Shown piece after piece: positions 33,758 through 43,170 of a DNA stretch of 64,000 nucleotides (position 1 is its first letter; the number at the start of each line of letters is the position of its first letter). Below the pieces are notes generated by a model. The model saw only the letters and a list, made by a program, of their open reading frames with translations, did no database searches and was not told the origin of the DNA. The translations under genes were made by a program, and so were the position numbers. This DNA is from Roseovarius pelagicus (lineage in GTDB: Bacteria > Pseudomonadota > Alphaproteobacteria > Rhodobacterales > Rhodobacteraceae): contig NZ_CP106738.1 in assembly GCF_025639885.1 (NCBI RefSeq), positions 2,852,001 to 2,916,000 on the forward strand. Direction: 5' to 3'.

Positions 33758-36208
33758 ATGACAGACCTTCCTCAAAATGCACGTGTGGTGATCATCGGTG
33801 GTGGCGTCGTCGGATGCTCGGTCGCATATCATCTGGCCAAGATGGGCTGGAAGGACGTTGTCCTGCTGGAGCGTAAGCAACTGACCTCCGGCACGACATG
33901 GCATGCTGCGGGTCTTATCGGGCAGTTGCGTGCGGGTCAGAACATGACCAAGCTCGCCAAATACTCCGCCGAGCTTTACAAAGGGTTGGAGGCCGAAACC
34001 GGCGTCGCGACCGGGTTGCGTCAGGGGGGGTCCGTCTCGGCGGCCCTGACTGCAGAGCGCCGCGAGGAACTGTTTCGTCAGGCGGCCATGGCCCGTGCCT
34101 TTGGCGTACCTGTTGAGGAACTGTCACCCGCCGAGGTCAAGGAGAAGTATGAACATCTTAACCTTGATGGCGTGACAGGGGGGGTCTGGCTGCCCACAGA
34201 CGGGCAGGCTGATCCGGCCAACATTGCGTTGGCGTTGGCAAAAGGCGCACGCCAGAACGGAGCGTTGATCCGCGAACGGGTTAAGGTCACAGGCCTGAAA
34301 CGGGACGGTCGCCGCGTCACTGGCGTCGATTGGGCTGCCGATGATGGCAGCGATCAAGGTCACATCACTTGTGACATGATCGTGAACTGCGCGGGCATGT
34401 GGGGGCACGAAGTGGGCCGGATGGCTGGTGTGAACGTGCCGCTGCACGCTTGCGAGCATTTCTACATCGTGACCGAGGCGATTGAAGGTCTGAAACAGAT
34501 GCCGGTCCTGCGGGTGCCCGATGAATGCGCCTACTATAAAGAGGACGCCGGCAAAATTCTGCTGGGTGCATTTGAACCGCACTCGAAACCGTGGGGGATG
34601 AACGGTATTCCCGATAGTTTCGAATTCGATCAACTCCCCGAGGATTTCGACCATTTCGAACCTATTCTGGAGGCTGCCTGTAACCGGCTGCCGATGCTGG
34701 CGGAAGCGGGTATTCACACGTTCTTCAATGGCCCAGAAAGCTTTACCCCCGATGATGCCTACCACTTGGGTCTGGCACCTGAGATGGACAACGTCTGGGT
34801 TGCCTGCGGGTTCAACTCTATCGGGATTCAGTCGGCAGGCGGCGCGGGTCATGCGCTGAGCCAGTGGATGGACAGCGGTGAAAAACCGTTCGATCTGGGC
34901 GATGTGGATATCAGCCGGATGCAGCCATTTCAGGGCAACAAACATTACCTCTTTGAGCGGTCCAAGGAGACGTTGGGCCTGCTCTATGCTGACCACTTTC
35001 CCTATCTGCAAAAGCGCACCGCACGCGGTGTTCGGCGAACACCGTTCCACCATCATCTGTTGGACAACGGCGCAGTGATGGGCGAGGCCGCCGGGTGGGA
35101 GCGCGCCAACTGGTTTGCAAACGAAGGCCAGGAACGTGAATATCAATACACTTGGAAGCGGCAGAACTGGTTCGGAAATGCCGCCGCCGAACACAAGGCG
35201 GTTCGTGAGAATGTCGGCATGTACGACATGTCCTCTTTCGGTAAGCTGCGCGTTGAAGGCCCGGACGCCGAGGCGTTCCTGAACTATATTGGCGGCGGTG
35301 ATTATTCGGCACCAGTGGGCAAGATCGTCTACACCCAATTCCTGAACAACCGCGGCGGGATCGAGGCAGATGTGACTGTCACCCGCCTGAGCGAGATGGT
35401 ATATCTGGTGGTGACCCCGGGCGCGACCCGGCTGGCTGATCAGACGTGGATGGAGCGACACAAGGGCGATTTCAATGTGGTGATCACCGATGTGACCGCA
35501 GGTGAGGGTGTGCTGGCCGTGATGGGGCCAAACGCGCGCAAGCTGCTGCAAAAAGTATCACCTAGCGATTTTAGCAATGACGTGAATCCATTCGGCACCG
35601 CGCAAGAGATCGAGTTAGGGATGGGCCTCGCGCGTGCGCATCGTGTCACCTATGTGGGCGAACTGGGATGGGAGATTTACGTCAGTTCCGACATGGCCGG
35701 CCACGCGTTCGAGACGTTGTGGGAGGCCGGACAGGACATGGGGCTAAAGCTGTGCGGTATGCACATGATGGACAGTTGCCGTATCGAAAAGGGGTTCCGC
35801 CACTTTGGCCATGACATCACCTGCGAGGACCATGTGCTGGAGGCGGGGCTGGGCTTTGCAGTCAAAACCTCCAAGCCTGATTTCATTGGTCGAGACGCCG
35901 TTCTGCGCAAGAAAGAGGAAGGGCTGAAAACCCGCATGGTCCAGTTCCGCCTGACTGATCCAGAGCCGTTACTCTATCACAACGAACCAATCGTGCGTGA
36001 TGGGCAGATCGTGAGCTATCTCAGTTCTGGCAACTACGGGCACACCTTGGGCGGTGCGATTGGCATGGGCTACGTCCCGTGTGACGGCGAGAGCCCCGAT
36101 CAACTGCTGGCCTCGTCCTACGAAATTGACGTTGCCGGGATACGGGTCGAGGCAGAAGTCAGCTTGCGTCCGATGTACGATCCAAAAGGGGAACGGGCAA
36201 AAGCCTGA
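33758..36208 (+). CDS. DMGDH/sarcosine-dehydrogenase-like flavoprotein (second paralogue)
   Basis: 816 residues with the same order as its upstream paralogue: FAD domain (RVVIIGGGVVGCSVAYHLAK), TTWHAAGL with covalent-FAD His H49, FAO_M region, and a C-terminal GcvT domain (RVTYVGELGWEIYV, DSCRIEKGFRHFGHDI). LIGQLRAGQNMTKLAKYSAELY after the His is closer to classical DMGDH than the first copy. It likely acts on dimethylglycine or sarcosine, with the paralogue taking the other step. It lies 64 bases after the methyltransferase gene. Confidence 0.92.
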   Translation: MTDLPQNARVVIIGGGVVGCSVAYHLAKMGWKDVVLLERKQLTSGTTWHAAGLIGQLRAGQNMTKLAKYSAELYKGLEAETGVATGLRQGGSVSAALTAERREELFRQAAMARAFGVPVEELSPAEVKEKYEHLNLDGVTGGVWLPTDGQADPANIALALAKGARQNGALIRERVKVTGLKRDGRRVTGVDWAADDGSDQGHITCDMIVNCAGMWGHEVGRMAGVNVPLHACEHFYIVTEAIEGLKQMPVLRVPDECAYYKEDAGKILLGAFEPHSKPWGMNGIPDSFEFDQLPEDFDHFEPILEAACNRLPMLAEAGIHTFFNGPESFTPDDAYHLGLAPEMDNVWVACGFNSIGIQSAGGAGHALSQWMDSGEKPFDLGDVDISRMQPFQGNKHYLFERSKETLGLLYADHFPYLQKRTARGVRRTPFHHHLLDNGAVMGEAAGWERANWFANEGQEREYQYTWKRQNWFGNAAAEHKAVRENVGMYDMSSFGKLRVEGPDAEAFLNYIGGGDYSAPVGKIVYTQFLNNRGGIEADVTVTRLSEMVYLVVTPGATRLADQTWMERHKGDFNVVITDVTAGEGVLAVMGPNARKLLQKVSPSDFSNDVNPFGTAQEIELGMGLARAHRVTYVGELGWEIYVSSDMAGHAFETLWEAGQDMGLKLCGMHMMDSCRIEKGFRHFGHDITCEDHVLEAGLGFAVKTSKPDFIGRDAVLRKKEEGLKTRMVQFRLTDPEPLLYHNEPIVRDGQIVSYLSSGNYGHTLGGAIGMGYVPCDGESPDQLLASSYEIDVAGIRVEAEVSLRPMYDPKGERAKA

Positions 36209-36245
36209 GCGGAAAAGGCGCGGCTCCTATCAGGGTCGCGTCGTT

Positions 36246-37661
36246 TCATGCGTCTGGCAATACCTTGCCGGGGTTGAGGATGCCATTGGGATCAAGTGCG
36301 GTCTTTATCGCCCGCATTGCGGCCAGAGCGCCGGGATTTTTGTGCTTTGTCATGCTGTCGCGTTTATGTGTGCCAATGCCATGTTCCGCAGAAAAACTGC
36401 CGCCCAGATCAATTGTTGCCTGTTCGACTTCGCTGTGGATGACGTCATGCACAGCGGTGTCCTCGGTCGAAGGCCAGCAAGAGAAATGCAGATTGCCATC
36501 CCCCAGATGCCCGACGGTGATATCCAGCGCGTCCGGATCATGCGCCGCGATGATTGCGGCAATCTGGTCCAGCAAGGTCTGCATCTGGTCAAGAGGAACC
36601 GCGATATCGTTGACGATGATCGGGTCATGCAGGCGGCAGACCTCGGCGGCGGCCTCGCGACGCGCCCACATCTCGGCGCGCTGCGTCTCGTTTTGCGCGA
36701 CCACTGCATCAATCAATTTGCCGTCCTCAAAAAGCGCGCCCAGCGCCGCCTCGAGATGCGCGGCAATCGGGGTCTGTCCATCGTTCCCCGGCTGGGCCTC
36801 ATCCGGGCGCGTGGTGGCGATTTCGAGCAGGATGTTGATCGCGTGGCTTTCGCTGAAGGGTTCGCGGGCATCCGGAAAACGCTCCAGATGCGCATCTATA
36901 TAGGCGCGTGGCATGTATTCGAACGCCTGTACCGCACCTCCCGTTCTGCGCTGTAATTGGTTGAGCAAGCCCAGCGCATCATTCACATTCTCGACCGCCA
37001 GCATCGCGGTCGCATGGGCCAATGGGGCAGGGTGCAGTTTAAGAACGGCGGCAGTTATGACGCCCAGCGTCCCTTCTGCACCGATCAGTAGATGGCGTAA
37101 GTCATAGCCGGAGTTGTCCTTGTGCAGCTTGCGCATCAGGTCAACGACCTCGCCCGTGGGCAGTACCGCCTCAATTCCCAGACACAAGTCGCGGGTATTG
37201 CCGTATCGGACCACGTTCGACCCGCCAGCATTGGTAGACAGCGCACCACCAATCATAGCAGAGCCGCGCGCGCCGAAAAACAGCGGAAAGATAAGGCCGT
37301 GCTCGGCTACTGCGTCATGGATGCTACTCAGGATCGCGCCGGCCTCGACCACAGCTGTACGCGCAGAGGGATGGATGTCGCGAATGGCGTTCATGCGTGC
37401 CATCGACAGCAGGATCGCTCCTTTTGCCGCCGTTCCCCCGGCGAGACTGGTATTGCCAGATATCGGTACAACGGGCGTACGCGTTTCATTCGCCAGACGC
37501 ATGATCGCCGCCACTTCGGCAGTGGTTCCGGGTCGGGCCACGGCAATCGGTTCTCCTTGGGGACGCTCCTCCCAGTCGACAGCGTAGGGTGCCGCGTCCG
37601 CCCCGGTCAGCACATGGGCGGTTCCGACGATGGATGCGAGTGCGTCGACAATTGTCTGCAT
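36246..37661 (-). CDS. FAD-linked oxidase, GlcD/D-lactate dehydrogenase type
   Basis: 471 residues. FAD-binding type-4 domain (PVVPISGNTSLAGGTAAKGAI, ~residues 57-78; GARGSAMIGGALSTNAGGSNVVRYGNTRD) and C-terminal FAD-oxidase domain ending in FSAEHGIGTHKRD with the conserved His. It oxidises a 2-hydroxy acid such as D-lactate, glycolate or D-2-hydroxyglutarate. No GlcE/GlcF partners are adjacent, so a stand-alone D-lactate-type enzyme is likely. It starts 3 bases after the Lrp-like gene and should be cotranscribed with it. Confidence 0.92.
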   Translation of the reverse strand: MQTIVDALASIVGTAHVLTGADAAPYAVDWEERPQGEPIAVARPGTTAEVAAIMRLANETRTPVVPISGNTSLAGGTAAKGAILLSMARMNAIRDIHPSARTAVVEAGAILSSIHDAVAEHGLIFPLFFGARGSAMIGGALSTNAGGSNVVRYGNTRDLCLGIEAVLPTGEVVDLMRKLHKDNSGYDLRHLLIGAEGTLGVITAAVLKLHPAPLAHATAMLAVENVNDALGLLNQLQRRTGGAVQAFEYMPRAYIDAHLERFPDAREPFSESHAINILLEIATTRPDEAQPGNDGQTPIAAHLEAALGALFEDGKLIDAVVAQNETQRAEMWARREAAAEVCRLHDPIIVNDIAVPLDQMQTLLDQIAAIIAAHDPDALDITVGHLGDGNLHFSCWPSTEDTAVHDVIHSEVEQATIDLGGSFSAEHGIGTHKRDSMTKHKNPGALAAMRAIKTALDPNGILNPGKVLPDA

Positions 37662-37664
37662 GTG

Positions 37665-37901
37665 TCAGAATGCCTTGAACGTTAGAGTGGTTTCGGTGCG
37701 CTCGATCCCGTCGATACCCTGCAAACCATCATTGATGAACTTGCCTACATCTTCGTCCTCTGGGACATACATCTTCAGCAACAGATCAAATGGTCCGGAG
37801 GTCGAGTAAAGCTCGGAATGCATCTCTCGCAGGGCGATCTTTTCGGCGACGGTGTAGGTGGTGCCGGGGCGGCAGCGGATGTTGACGAAAGCGCAACGCA
37901 T
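37665..37901 (-). CDS. Stand-alone Lrp/AsnC ligand-binding (RAM) domain protein
   Basis: 78 residues, the ligand-binding half of an Lrp/AsnC regulator without its helix-turn-helix. AFVNIRCRPGTTYTVAEKIAL, YSTSGPFDLLLKMYVPEDEDVGKFI and GIERTETTLTFKAF match the alpha-beta RAM sandwich. Such proteins may sense an amino acid or modulate full-length Lrp proteins. Its operon partner is the GlcD-type oxidase. Confidence 0.88.
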   Translation of the reverse strand: MRCAFVNIRCRPGTTYTVAEKIALREMHSELYSTSGPFDLLLKMYVPEDEDVGKFINDGLQGIDGIERTETTLTFKAF

Positions 37902-37981
37902 TGAGGTGTCTCCTGATCTATGTTTGGCGCATGGGTGGGCGTCGTATGAGGCGACCGGTGCGCGCCATGTGTCATCTATGC

Positions 37982-38407
37982 TCAGAGGGTGAGGTGCCGC
38001 GCCCGGCTGCCGCGTTCGATGGCCGCAGCGTGCAGACGGTCGATGTTCAACTCATACCGAATTTCCTCCAGCAAACGCAGCTCGGTATGCTCCAGCTTAC
38101 CATCCGCCGCAGCGACATCGCAGGCCAATGCATAGGCGGTCTCAAAGAGGCGTTCGGGCAGGTTGTCGCGAACGAGACCAAAGAGAGCATCAAGCCCGTC
38201 CTCGACCGTAAAAAGATCGAATACGGTCTGTGCGGCACTGTTCATACGGTCCAGATCATAGTCGGCGAAAACCGGTAGGTTGTTCACGGCTGATTCAATC
38301 TTGACCAATTCGGCGGTGCGAATGTTTTCGTCAGAGGCTGACACTGCGACCATGACGGCCACAAGGCAATCCTGTGGGCTGAGGGGGTGCTGAATCTGCT
38401 CGGTCAT
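37982..38407 (-). CDS. TerB-like (tellurite resistance family) protein
   Basis: 141 residues, all helical, resembling the TerB/DjlA-N fold: LSPQDCLVAVMVAVSASDENIRTAELVKIESAV and CDVAAADGKLEHTELRLLEEIRYEL contain the acidic metal-binding loop pattern (SASDENIRTAE and AAADGKLEHTE). A link to tellurite is by name only. ATG 38407 is the start; longer in-frame extension is the antisense of lysS. It is divergent from lysS. Confidence 0.82.
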   Translation of the reverse strand: MTEQIQHPLSPQDCLVAVMVAVSASDENIRTAELVKIESAVNNLPVFADYDLDRMNSAAQTVFDLFTVEDGLDALFGLVRDNLPERLFETAYALACDVAAADGKLEHTELRLLEEIRYELNIDRLHAAAIERGSRARHLTL

Positions 38408-38525
38408 GGGGGTTCCTTTGCGCGGTGCGTTGCGCCAGAGATTATTGACTGTGGTCCGCCTCGGCAATAGGTAGCAGCGGACCTGTGGCGCGCTCAAGTG
38501 CCGCGGAAAATCAGGAGTGTTCCCA

Positions 38526-40100
38526 ATGTCCGATCTGCGCGACGCCGCGATGCAATCGAAAGCCTGGCCTTTTGAAGAAGCGCGCCGCCTGTTGAAACGG
38601 TACGAAAAGGCACCACCCGAAAAGGGATATGTGCTGTTTGAAACCGGATATGGACCCAGCGGCCTGCCGCATATCGGGACATTCGGCGAGGTCGCGCGTA
38701 CGACGATGATCCGCCGTGCGTTCGAGATCATCAGCGATATCCCGACTAAGCTGATTTGTTTTTCTGACGATCTGGACGGGATGCGCAAGGTGCCGGGCAA
38801 CGTGCCCAACCCCGAGGCATTGCAAGAACATCTGCAAAAGCCGCTCACGTCAGTGCCCGACCCTTTCGAGAAATTCCAAAGCTTTGGCGATCATAACAAT
38901 GCCATGCTGCGGCGGTTTCTTGATACCTTTGGTTTCGAGTACGAGTTTATCTCGGCCACCGAATTCTATCGCTCGGGCCAATTCGATGCGATTCTGTTGC
39001 GCGCAGCAGAGCGATATGACGACGTGATGAAGGTGATGCTGAAAAGCTTGCGTGAAGAACGTCAGCAGACCTATTCAATCTTTCTTCCTATCCACCCGGA
39101 AACGGGACGGGTGATGTACGTCCCGATGAAGCATGTGGATGCCAAGGAAGGTACGATTACCTTTGATACGGAAGATGGCACCGAAATGACGTTGCCGGTG
39201 ACTGGCGGTAACGTGAAGCTGCAATGGAAACCCGATTTCGGGGCGCGTTGGGCCGCGCTGGATGTCGATTTCGAGATGTACGGCAAGGACCACAGCACGA
39301 ATACGCCGATCTATGACCGGATTTGCGAAATCCTCGGTGGCCGCAAGCCGGAACACTTCACCTATGAGTTATTCCTAGATGAGAACGGCCAGAAGATCAG
39401 CAAATCCTCAGGCAATGGTATCTCGATCGACGAATGGCTGAGCTATGCCTCGACCGAAAGTCTGTCGTACTTCATGTACCAGAAACCCAAGACGGCGAAA
39501 CGGATGCATTTCGATGTAATCCCCAAGGCTGTGGATGAGTATCATCAGCAACTGCGCGCGTATGCCGGACAAGATGCGGCAGCGCGTGTGAACAACCCGG
39601 TGTTTCACATCCACGGCCATAACGTACCCGCCAGCAACATGGTGGTGCCGTTTGCGATGCTGTTGAACCTCGCCTCTGTCGCAGGGGCCGAGGAAAAAGC
39701 GCAGCTTTGGGGGTTCATCCAGCGATATGCACCCGACGCCAGTGCCGAAAGCCACCCAGATCTGGACCGGGCTGTTGGATTCGCACTGCGGTACTACAAT
39801 GATTTTGTAAAGCCGCAGAAGGTGTATCGCGCACCGACGGATGCCGAACGCGAAGCGTTGGAGGCCCTGCGCGCAGATTTGGCCGGGTATGATGGCCCGG
39901 TCGAGGATGAGGCATTGCAATCAGTGGTTTACGCCGTTGGCCGCGACCGGTTCGATCCACTGCGCGATTGGTTCAAAGCACTGTATGAGGTGTTGCTGGG
40001 CGCGAGTCAGGGCCCCCGCTTTGGTGGGTTCATTGCGCTATATGGCGTGGACGAAACGATTGCGCTGATCGATGGGGCGCTGGCGGGCGAACTGGCCTGA
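38526..40100 (+). CDS. lysS: Lysyl-tRNA synthetase, class I
   Basis: 524 residues, the archaeal-type class I LysRS that many alphaproteobacteria use. HIGH-type motif is HIGT at 49-52 ([11 protein letters not shown]) and KMSKS-type motif is KISKS at 290-294. Zinc-region cysteines are not prominent. It charges tRNA-Lys. No class II LysRS lies in the window. ATG 38526 has an AGGAG site nine bases upstream; GTG 38517 is too close to that site. A GGTCCGC/GCGGACC repeat (38453-38483) lies in its leader. Confidence 0.95.
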   Translation: MSDLRDAAMQSKAWPFEEARRLLKRYEKAPPEKGYVLFETGYGPSGLPHIGTFGEVARTTMIRRAFEIISDIPTKLICFSDDLDGMRKVPGNVPNPEALQEHLQKPLTSVPDPFEKFQSFGDHNNAMLRRFLDTFGFEYEFISATEFYRSGQFDAILLRAAERYDDVMKVMLKSLREERQQTYSIFLPIHPETGRVMYVPMKHVDAKEGTITFDTEDGTEMTLPVTGGNVKLQWKPDFGARWAALDVDFEMYGKDHSTNTPIYDRICEILGGRKPEHFTYELFLDENGQKISKSSGNGISIDEWLSYASTESLSYFMYQKPKTAKRMHFDVIPKAVDEYHQQLRAYAGQDAAARVNNPVFHIHGHNVPASNMVVPFAMLLNLASVAGAEEKAQLWGFIQRYAPDASAESHPDLDRAVGFALRYYNDFVKPQKVYRAPTDAEREALEALRADLAGYDGPVEDEALQSVVYAVGRDRFDPLRDWFKALYEVLLGASQGPRFGGFIALYGVDETIALIDGALAGELA

Positions 40101-40248
40101 CGGCTGTCTGCTTTTACCGCACCTTTGGGGGCCGACTTCGTATGACGTTGTTGGCCCGCAAGGGAATTGCAAGGCGAAGCGTTATTTTTTGCGCCAGATC
40201 AAGGTGAACGCACTCCGATACCCGGAAAATGCGCAAAGGAGGCCCGTT

Positions 40249-40647
40249 ATGAAATACCTGATATACTTGACAATGCTTGGTTTTTTGGCGGCTTGCGCGT
40301 CCGTGTCGATGCCAGAGCCGGACGAAGGCCGGGTGCTATATGCGCAGTACTGCAGCCAGTGCCATGGGCCCGCGGGCAAGGGAAATGGATCATGGGCCTC
40401 TGTGGTGGACCCCAAGCCGGCTGACCTGACGCAACTATCCCCGACTGGAATATTTCCCCGAGCGCGCGTTCTGTCGGTGATCGACGGTTATCATCGTGCT
40501 GGATTGCCTGACCAGCAGATGCCGGAATTCGGAGCGTTATTGCAGGGCGAGAGTGTGCCTGTAGATACCGGCGACGGGGTGATGACACCCACACCGCGCC
40601 CGCTGGCGGCACTGTTGGCATATCTGGAAAGCATTCAGGAAACCTGA
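40249..40647 (+). CDS. Lipoprotein c-type cytochrome
   Basis: 132 residues with a lipobox (GFLAAC) and one heme-binding CxxCH (CSQCHGPAGKG). The later QQMPEF supplies the likely Met ligand. It is a monoheme periplasmic electron carrier tethered to the membrane. ATG 40249 has an AAAGGAGG site. Its end overlaps the convergent helicase gene by 13 bases. Electron partner is unknown. Confidence 0.88.
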   Translation: MKYLIYLTMLGFLAACASVSMPEPDEGRVLYAQYCSQCHGPAGKGNGSWASVVDPKPADLTQLSPTGIFPRARVLSVIDGYHRAGLPDQQMPEFGALLQGESVPVDTGDGVMTPTPRPLAALLAYLESIQET

Positions 40648-43055
40648 GAGCTATCCAAACCTGCCGCACGCATTAATCGCCGGGTCTCTTCCTCCATAAG
40701 TCGCTCAACGCCTGCGCCTTCCACAGGTGTGCGCCCGACCTCTAGAAACAACGGCGCGGCCAGCGGGGTGACACGCGGTAGGCGCAGCAGGTCAATCCGC
40801 CCGTTGATCCGTGCGATCATTTCTTCGATGCGCCCGAAATCGACCAAGCCGCGCATTGCCTCGTTCCGGGTGATCCTCAGCAGGAGGTGATCCGGATCAT
40901 ATCTGGCCAATGTGTCGTAAAGGATATCGGACGAAAACGTCGCCTGTCGTCCTGATTTACGGGCTTGTGGCGTGTTGCGGTTGATCAACCCGGCGATCGT
41001 GGCCGATGCCCGAAAAGTGCGCTTCATCACTGCATTTCCCATCAGCCATACGTCCAGCCCCGCGCGAAGGTCGGCCGGATCAAACAGCGGGCCGGGATCG
41101 GTCAGCGGCTCCAGCCCCCAGATCAGCGTAGCATAGTCTGTCGATACGAACCCGAGAGGTGCTAAATCCAGTGCTTCCATTCTGTTGGTCAAGAGCAAGC
41201 CAAGCGTTTGCTGCGCATTGCGCCCGGCGAAGCCATAGATGCAGGCATATTCGCGGCCCTCATGGGGAAAGCTCTCAATTAGAAGGCTACCACGTTCTGG
41301 TAGGCGCGACACTTGTTGTTGCAGACGTAACCACTCGCGTGTGTGGTCAGGCAAGGCAGGCCAATCATCTTGTGCGAACATGTCCAATATGCGTTGGCTT
41401 AGCTGGGTTGATGTCGCGAATTTGGTCCCCGAGAATGTTGCAATCTTTGGCTTGTGGCCCTTGTCGCGGGTGACTTCGACGGTCATTTCGCGCAAACCCT
41501 CATAGCGTACCACATGTCCGCCGATCAGAAATGTATCGCCTGGGGTGAGCGTGGCGGCGAACGCTTCCTCGATTTCTCCCAGCGGTTTGCCACCTCGCGT
41601 GCGGCGTAGGCGCACTTTGAGAAGATCACTATCCTGAATCGTTCCGAGGTTCATGCGGATCAACCGGGCGCTGCGAGGATCGCGCAACTGCCACAGCCCG
41701 CAGGGACGCTGGATGAGACGCTGCCATTGGTCATAGGCGCGCAGGGCGTAGCCGCCGGTCGCACAGAAATCCAGACAGGCTTCAAAATCGGCACGGGTAA
41801 GGGCCGCATATGGGCCAGCGGTGATGACTTCGGCATAGAGTGCGTCGGCCGCGAACGAACCGGCGCAGGCCGTGATCAGTATCTGTTGACATAACACATC
41901 CAATGGACCGGCCCCGCGCGGCTCACCGTCCAGAGCGTGCTCTGTTACCGCTTGCAGTGCCGCATGACATTCTATCACTTCGAACCTGTTGGCCGGCACC
42001 AACAGGGCCTTTGATGGCGCGTTGTAACGGTGGTTGGCGCGCCCGATCCGCTGGACCAGACGCTTGACGTTTTTGGGGGCGCCAATCTGAATGACCAGAT
42101 CCACGTCGCCCCAGTCAATGCCCAGATCAAGACTGCCGGTGCAAACGATTGCACGCAGTTCGCCGCGTTGCATCGCAGCCTCGACCCGTTGTCGTTGCGC
42201 GCGATCAAGGCTTCCGTGGTGGATGCCGATGGGCAGGTTCCCGTCGTTAGCAAGCCACAGGTTGCGAAAGAAAATCTCAGCCTGCGCGCGCGTGTTATGA
42301 AAGATCAGAGTCGTGTTGTGGCGTTCGATTTGATCCATGACCGCAGGAATCGCATGCGCTGCGCCGCCACCCGCCCACGGGGGTGGTGCGTCTGTCTGGA
42401 GCATCGCGATATCAGGATCGGGACCGGGGTCGGCCAGTAACACCTCGCAGGGGTCAGGGTGCCGCGCAAGCAGCCGCGCAATCGCTGGTGGGTCTTCTAC
42501 CGTTGCTGATAACCCCACCCTTCGCATATCGGGGCAAAGCGTTTGCAGACGCGCCAAGGCCAGCATCAACTGATCGCCGCGCTTGCTCTCGGCCAGCGCA
42601 TGTATTTCGTCCACCACCACACGTTTCAACCCTTTGAAAATGCGCGGCGCATCCTCGTAGGAGGTCAGCAGGGCCAAGCTTTCTGGCGTGGTTAGTAGTA
42701 TATGCGGTGGGTCTGCGCGCTGACGGCGCTTGACGCTCTGGGATGTATCGCCAGTGCGGTCTTCGATCCGTACTGGCAGGCCCATTTCAGCAACCGGAGT
42801 TGTCAGATTGCGCCGGATGTCGGCAGCCAAGGCCTTGAGCGGCGAGATGTAAATGGTGTGCAGGCCGGTATGTGTATCACTGGCAAGATCGATCAACGTG
42901 GGCAGAAATCCTGCCAATGTCTTACCGCCGCCTGTGGGCGCGATCAATAACAGGGCAGAGGCATCCGACCGCTCCAGCATTGTCCGTTGATGCGGGTGGA
43001 TGTCCCATCCGCGAGCGGAAAACCAATCGAGAAAAGCGGGAGGCAGGGCAGACAT
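40635..43055 (-). CDS. Lhr-like DEXH-box DNA helicase (ligase-associated type)
   Basis: 806-residue superfamily 2 helicase. Motifs: HQR (residue ~22), Walker A APTGGGKT (K45), motif II VDEIH (149-152), motif III SATVED, motif V TGSLDLGIDWG, and motif VI QRIGRANHR. The C-terminal part is the Lhr winged-helix and beta domains. Shorter forms like this accompany a dedicated DNA ligase and exonuclease in repair operons, but none is adjacent here. ATG 43055 is preferred to TTG 43061. It converges on, and overlaps, the cytochrome gene by 13 bases. Confidence 0.92.
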   Translation of the reverse strand: MSALPPAFLDWFSARGWDIHPHQRTMLERSDASALLLIAPTGGGKTLAGFLPTLIDLASDTHTGLHTIYISPLKALAADIRRNLTTPVAEMGLPVRIEDRTGDTSQSVKRRQRADPPHILLTTPESLALLTSYEDAPRIFKGLKRVVVDEIHALAESKRGDQLMLALARLQTLCPDMRRVGLSATVEDPPAIARLLARHPDPCEVLLADPGPDPDIAMLQTDAPPPWAGGGAAHAIPAVMDQIERHNTTLIFHNTRAQAEIFFRNLWLANDGNLPIGIHHGSLDRAQRQRVEAAMQRGELRAIVCTGSLDLGIDWGDVDLVIQIGAPKNVKRLVQRIGRANHRYNAPSKALLVPANRFEVIECHAALQAVTEHALDGEPRGAGPLDVLCQQILITACAGSFAADALYAEVITAGPYAALTRADFEACLDFCATGGYALRAYDQWQRLIQRPCGLWQLRDPRSARLIRMNLGTIQDSDLLKVRLRRTRGGKPLGEIEEAFAATLTPGDTFLIGGHVVRYEGLREMTVEVTRDKGHKPKIATFSGTKFATSTQLSQRILDMFAQDDWPALPDHTREWLRLQQQVSRLPERGSLLIESFPHEGREYACIYGFAGRNAQQTLGLLLTNRMEALDLAPLGFVSTDYATLIWGLEPLTDPGPLFDPADLRAGLDVWLMGNAVMKRTFRASATIAGLINRNTPQARKSGRQATFSSDILYDTLARYDPDHLLLRITRNEAMRGLVDFGRIEEMIARINGRIDLLRLPRVTPLAAPLFLEVGRTPVEGAGVERLMEEETRRLMRAAGLDSSQVS

Positions 43056-43078
43056 GCCCAATACCTAGCGCGCGCGCT

Positions 43079-43100
43079 ACGATTTTTCGCGAAAAATCGT
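43079..43100. terminator. Perfect 22-base palindrome, with decayed neighbour copy
   Basis: ACGATTTTTCG (43079-43089) and CGAAAAATCGT (43090-43100) form one perfect palindrome between the helicase start and the AAA ATPase end. A degenerate copy (GAATTTTCGC, AAAAAATC) follows at 43132-43149. GCGCGCGC (43069-43076) and CCGGCCGG (43101-43108) flank it. On the minus strand it lies 71 bases after the AAA ATPase stop and can terminate the tad operon. Confidence 0.5.
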
Positions 43101-43170
43101 CCGGCCGGTGCAGCCAAAGCACGAAGCAAGCGAATTTTCGCAAAAAATCGGGTGCGCTTGCGCAATGGTG

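Noticed and set aside
34124..35551. 475-codon open frame on the minus strand
   Set aside because: It is fully antisense to the second DMGDH-like gene, whose motifs are convincing; the minus frame has no recognisable family and arises from codon bias in high-GC DNA.
36054..36956. 300-codon plus-strand frame over the end of the flavoprotein gene and the GlcD-type gene
   Set aside because: It is out of frame with one real gene and antisense to another, both of which have clear motifs.
37982..38407. True tellurite resistance determinant
   Set aside because: Only a single TerB-like domain is seen with no terC, terD or terZ genes nearby, so resistance is not supported.
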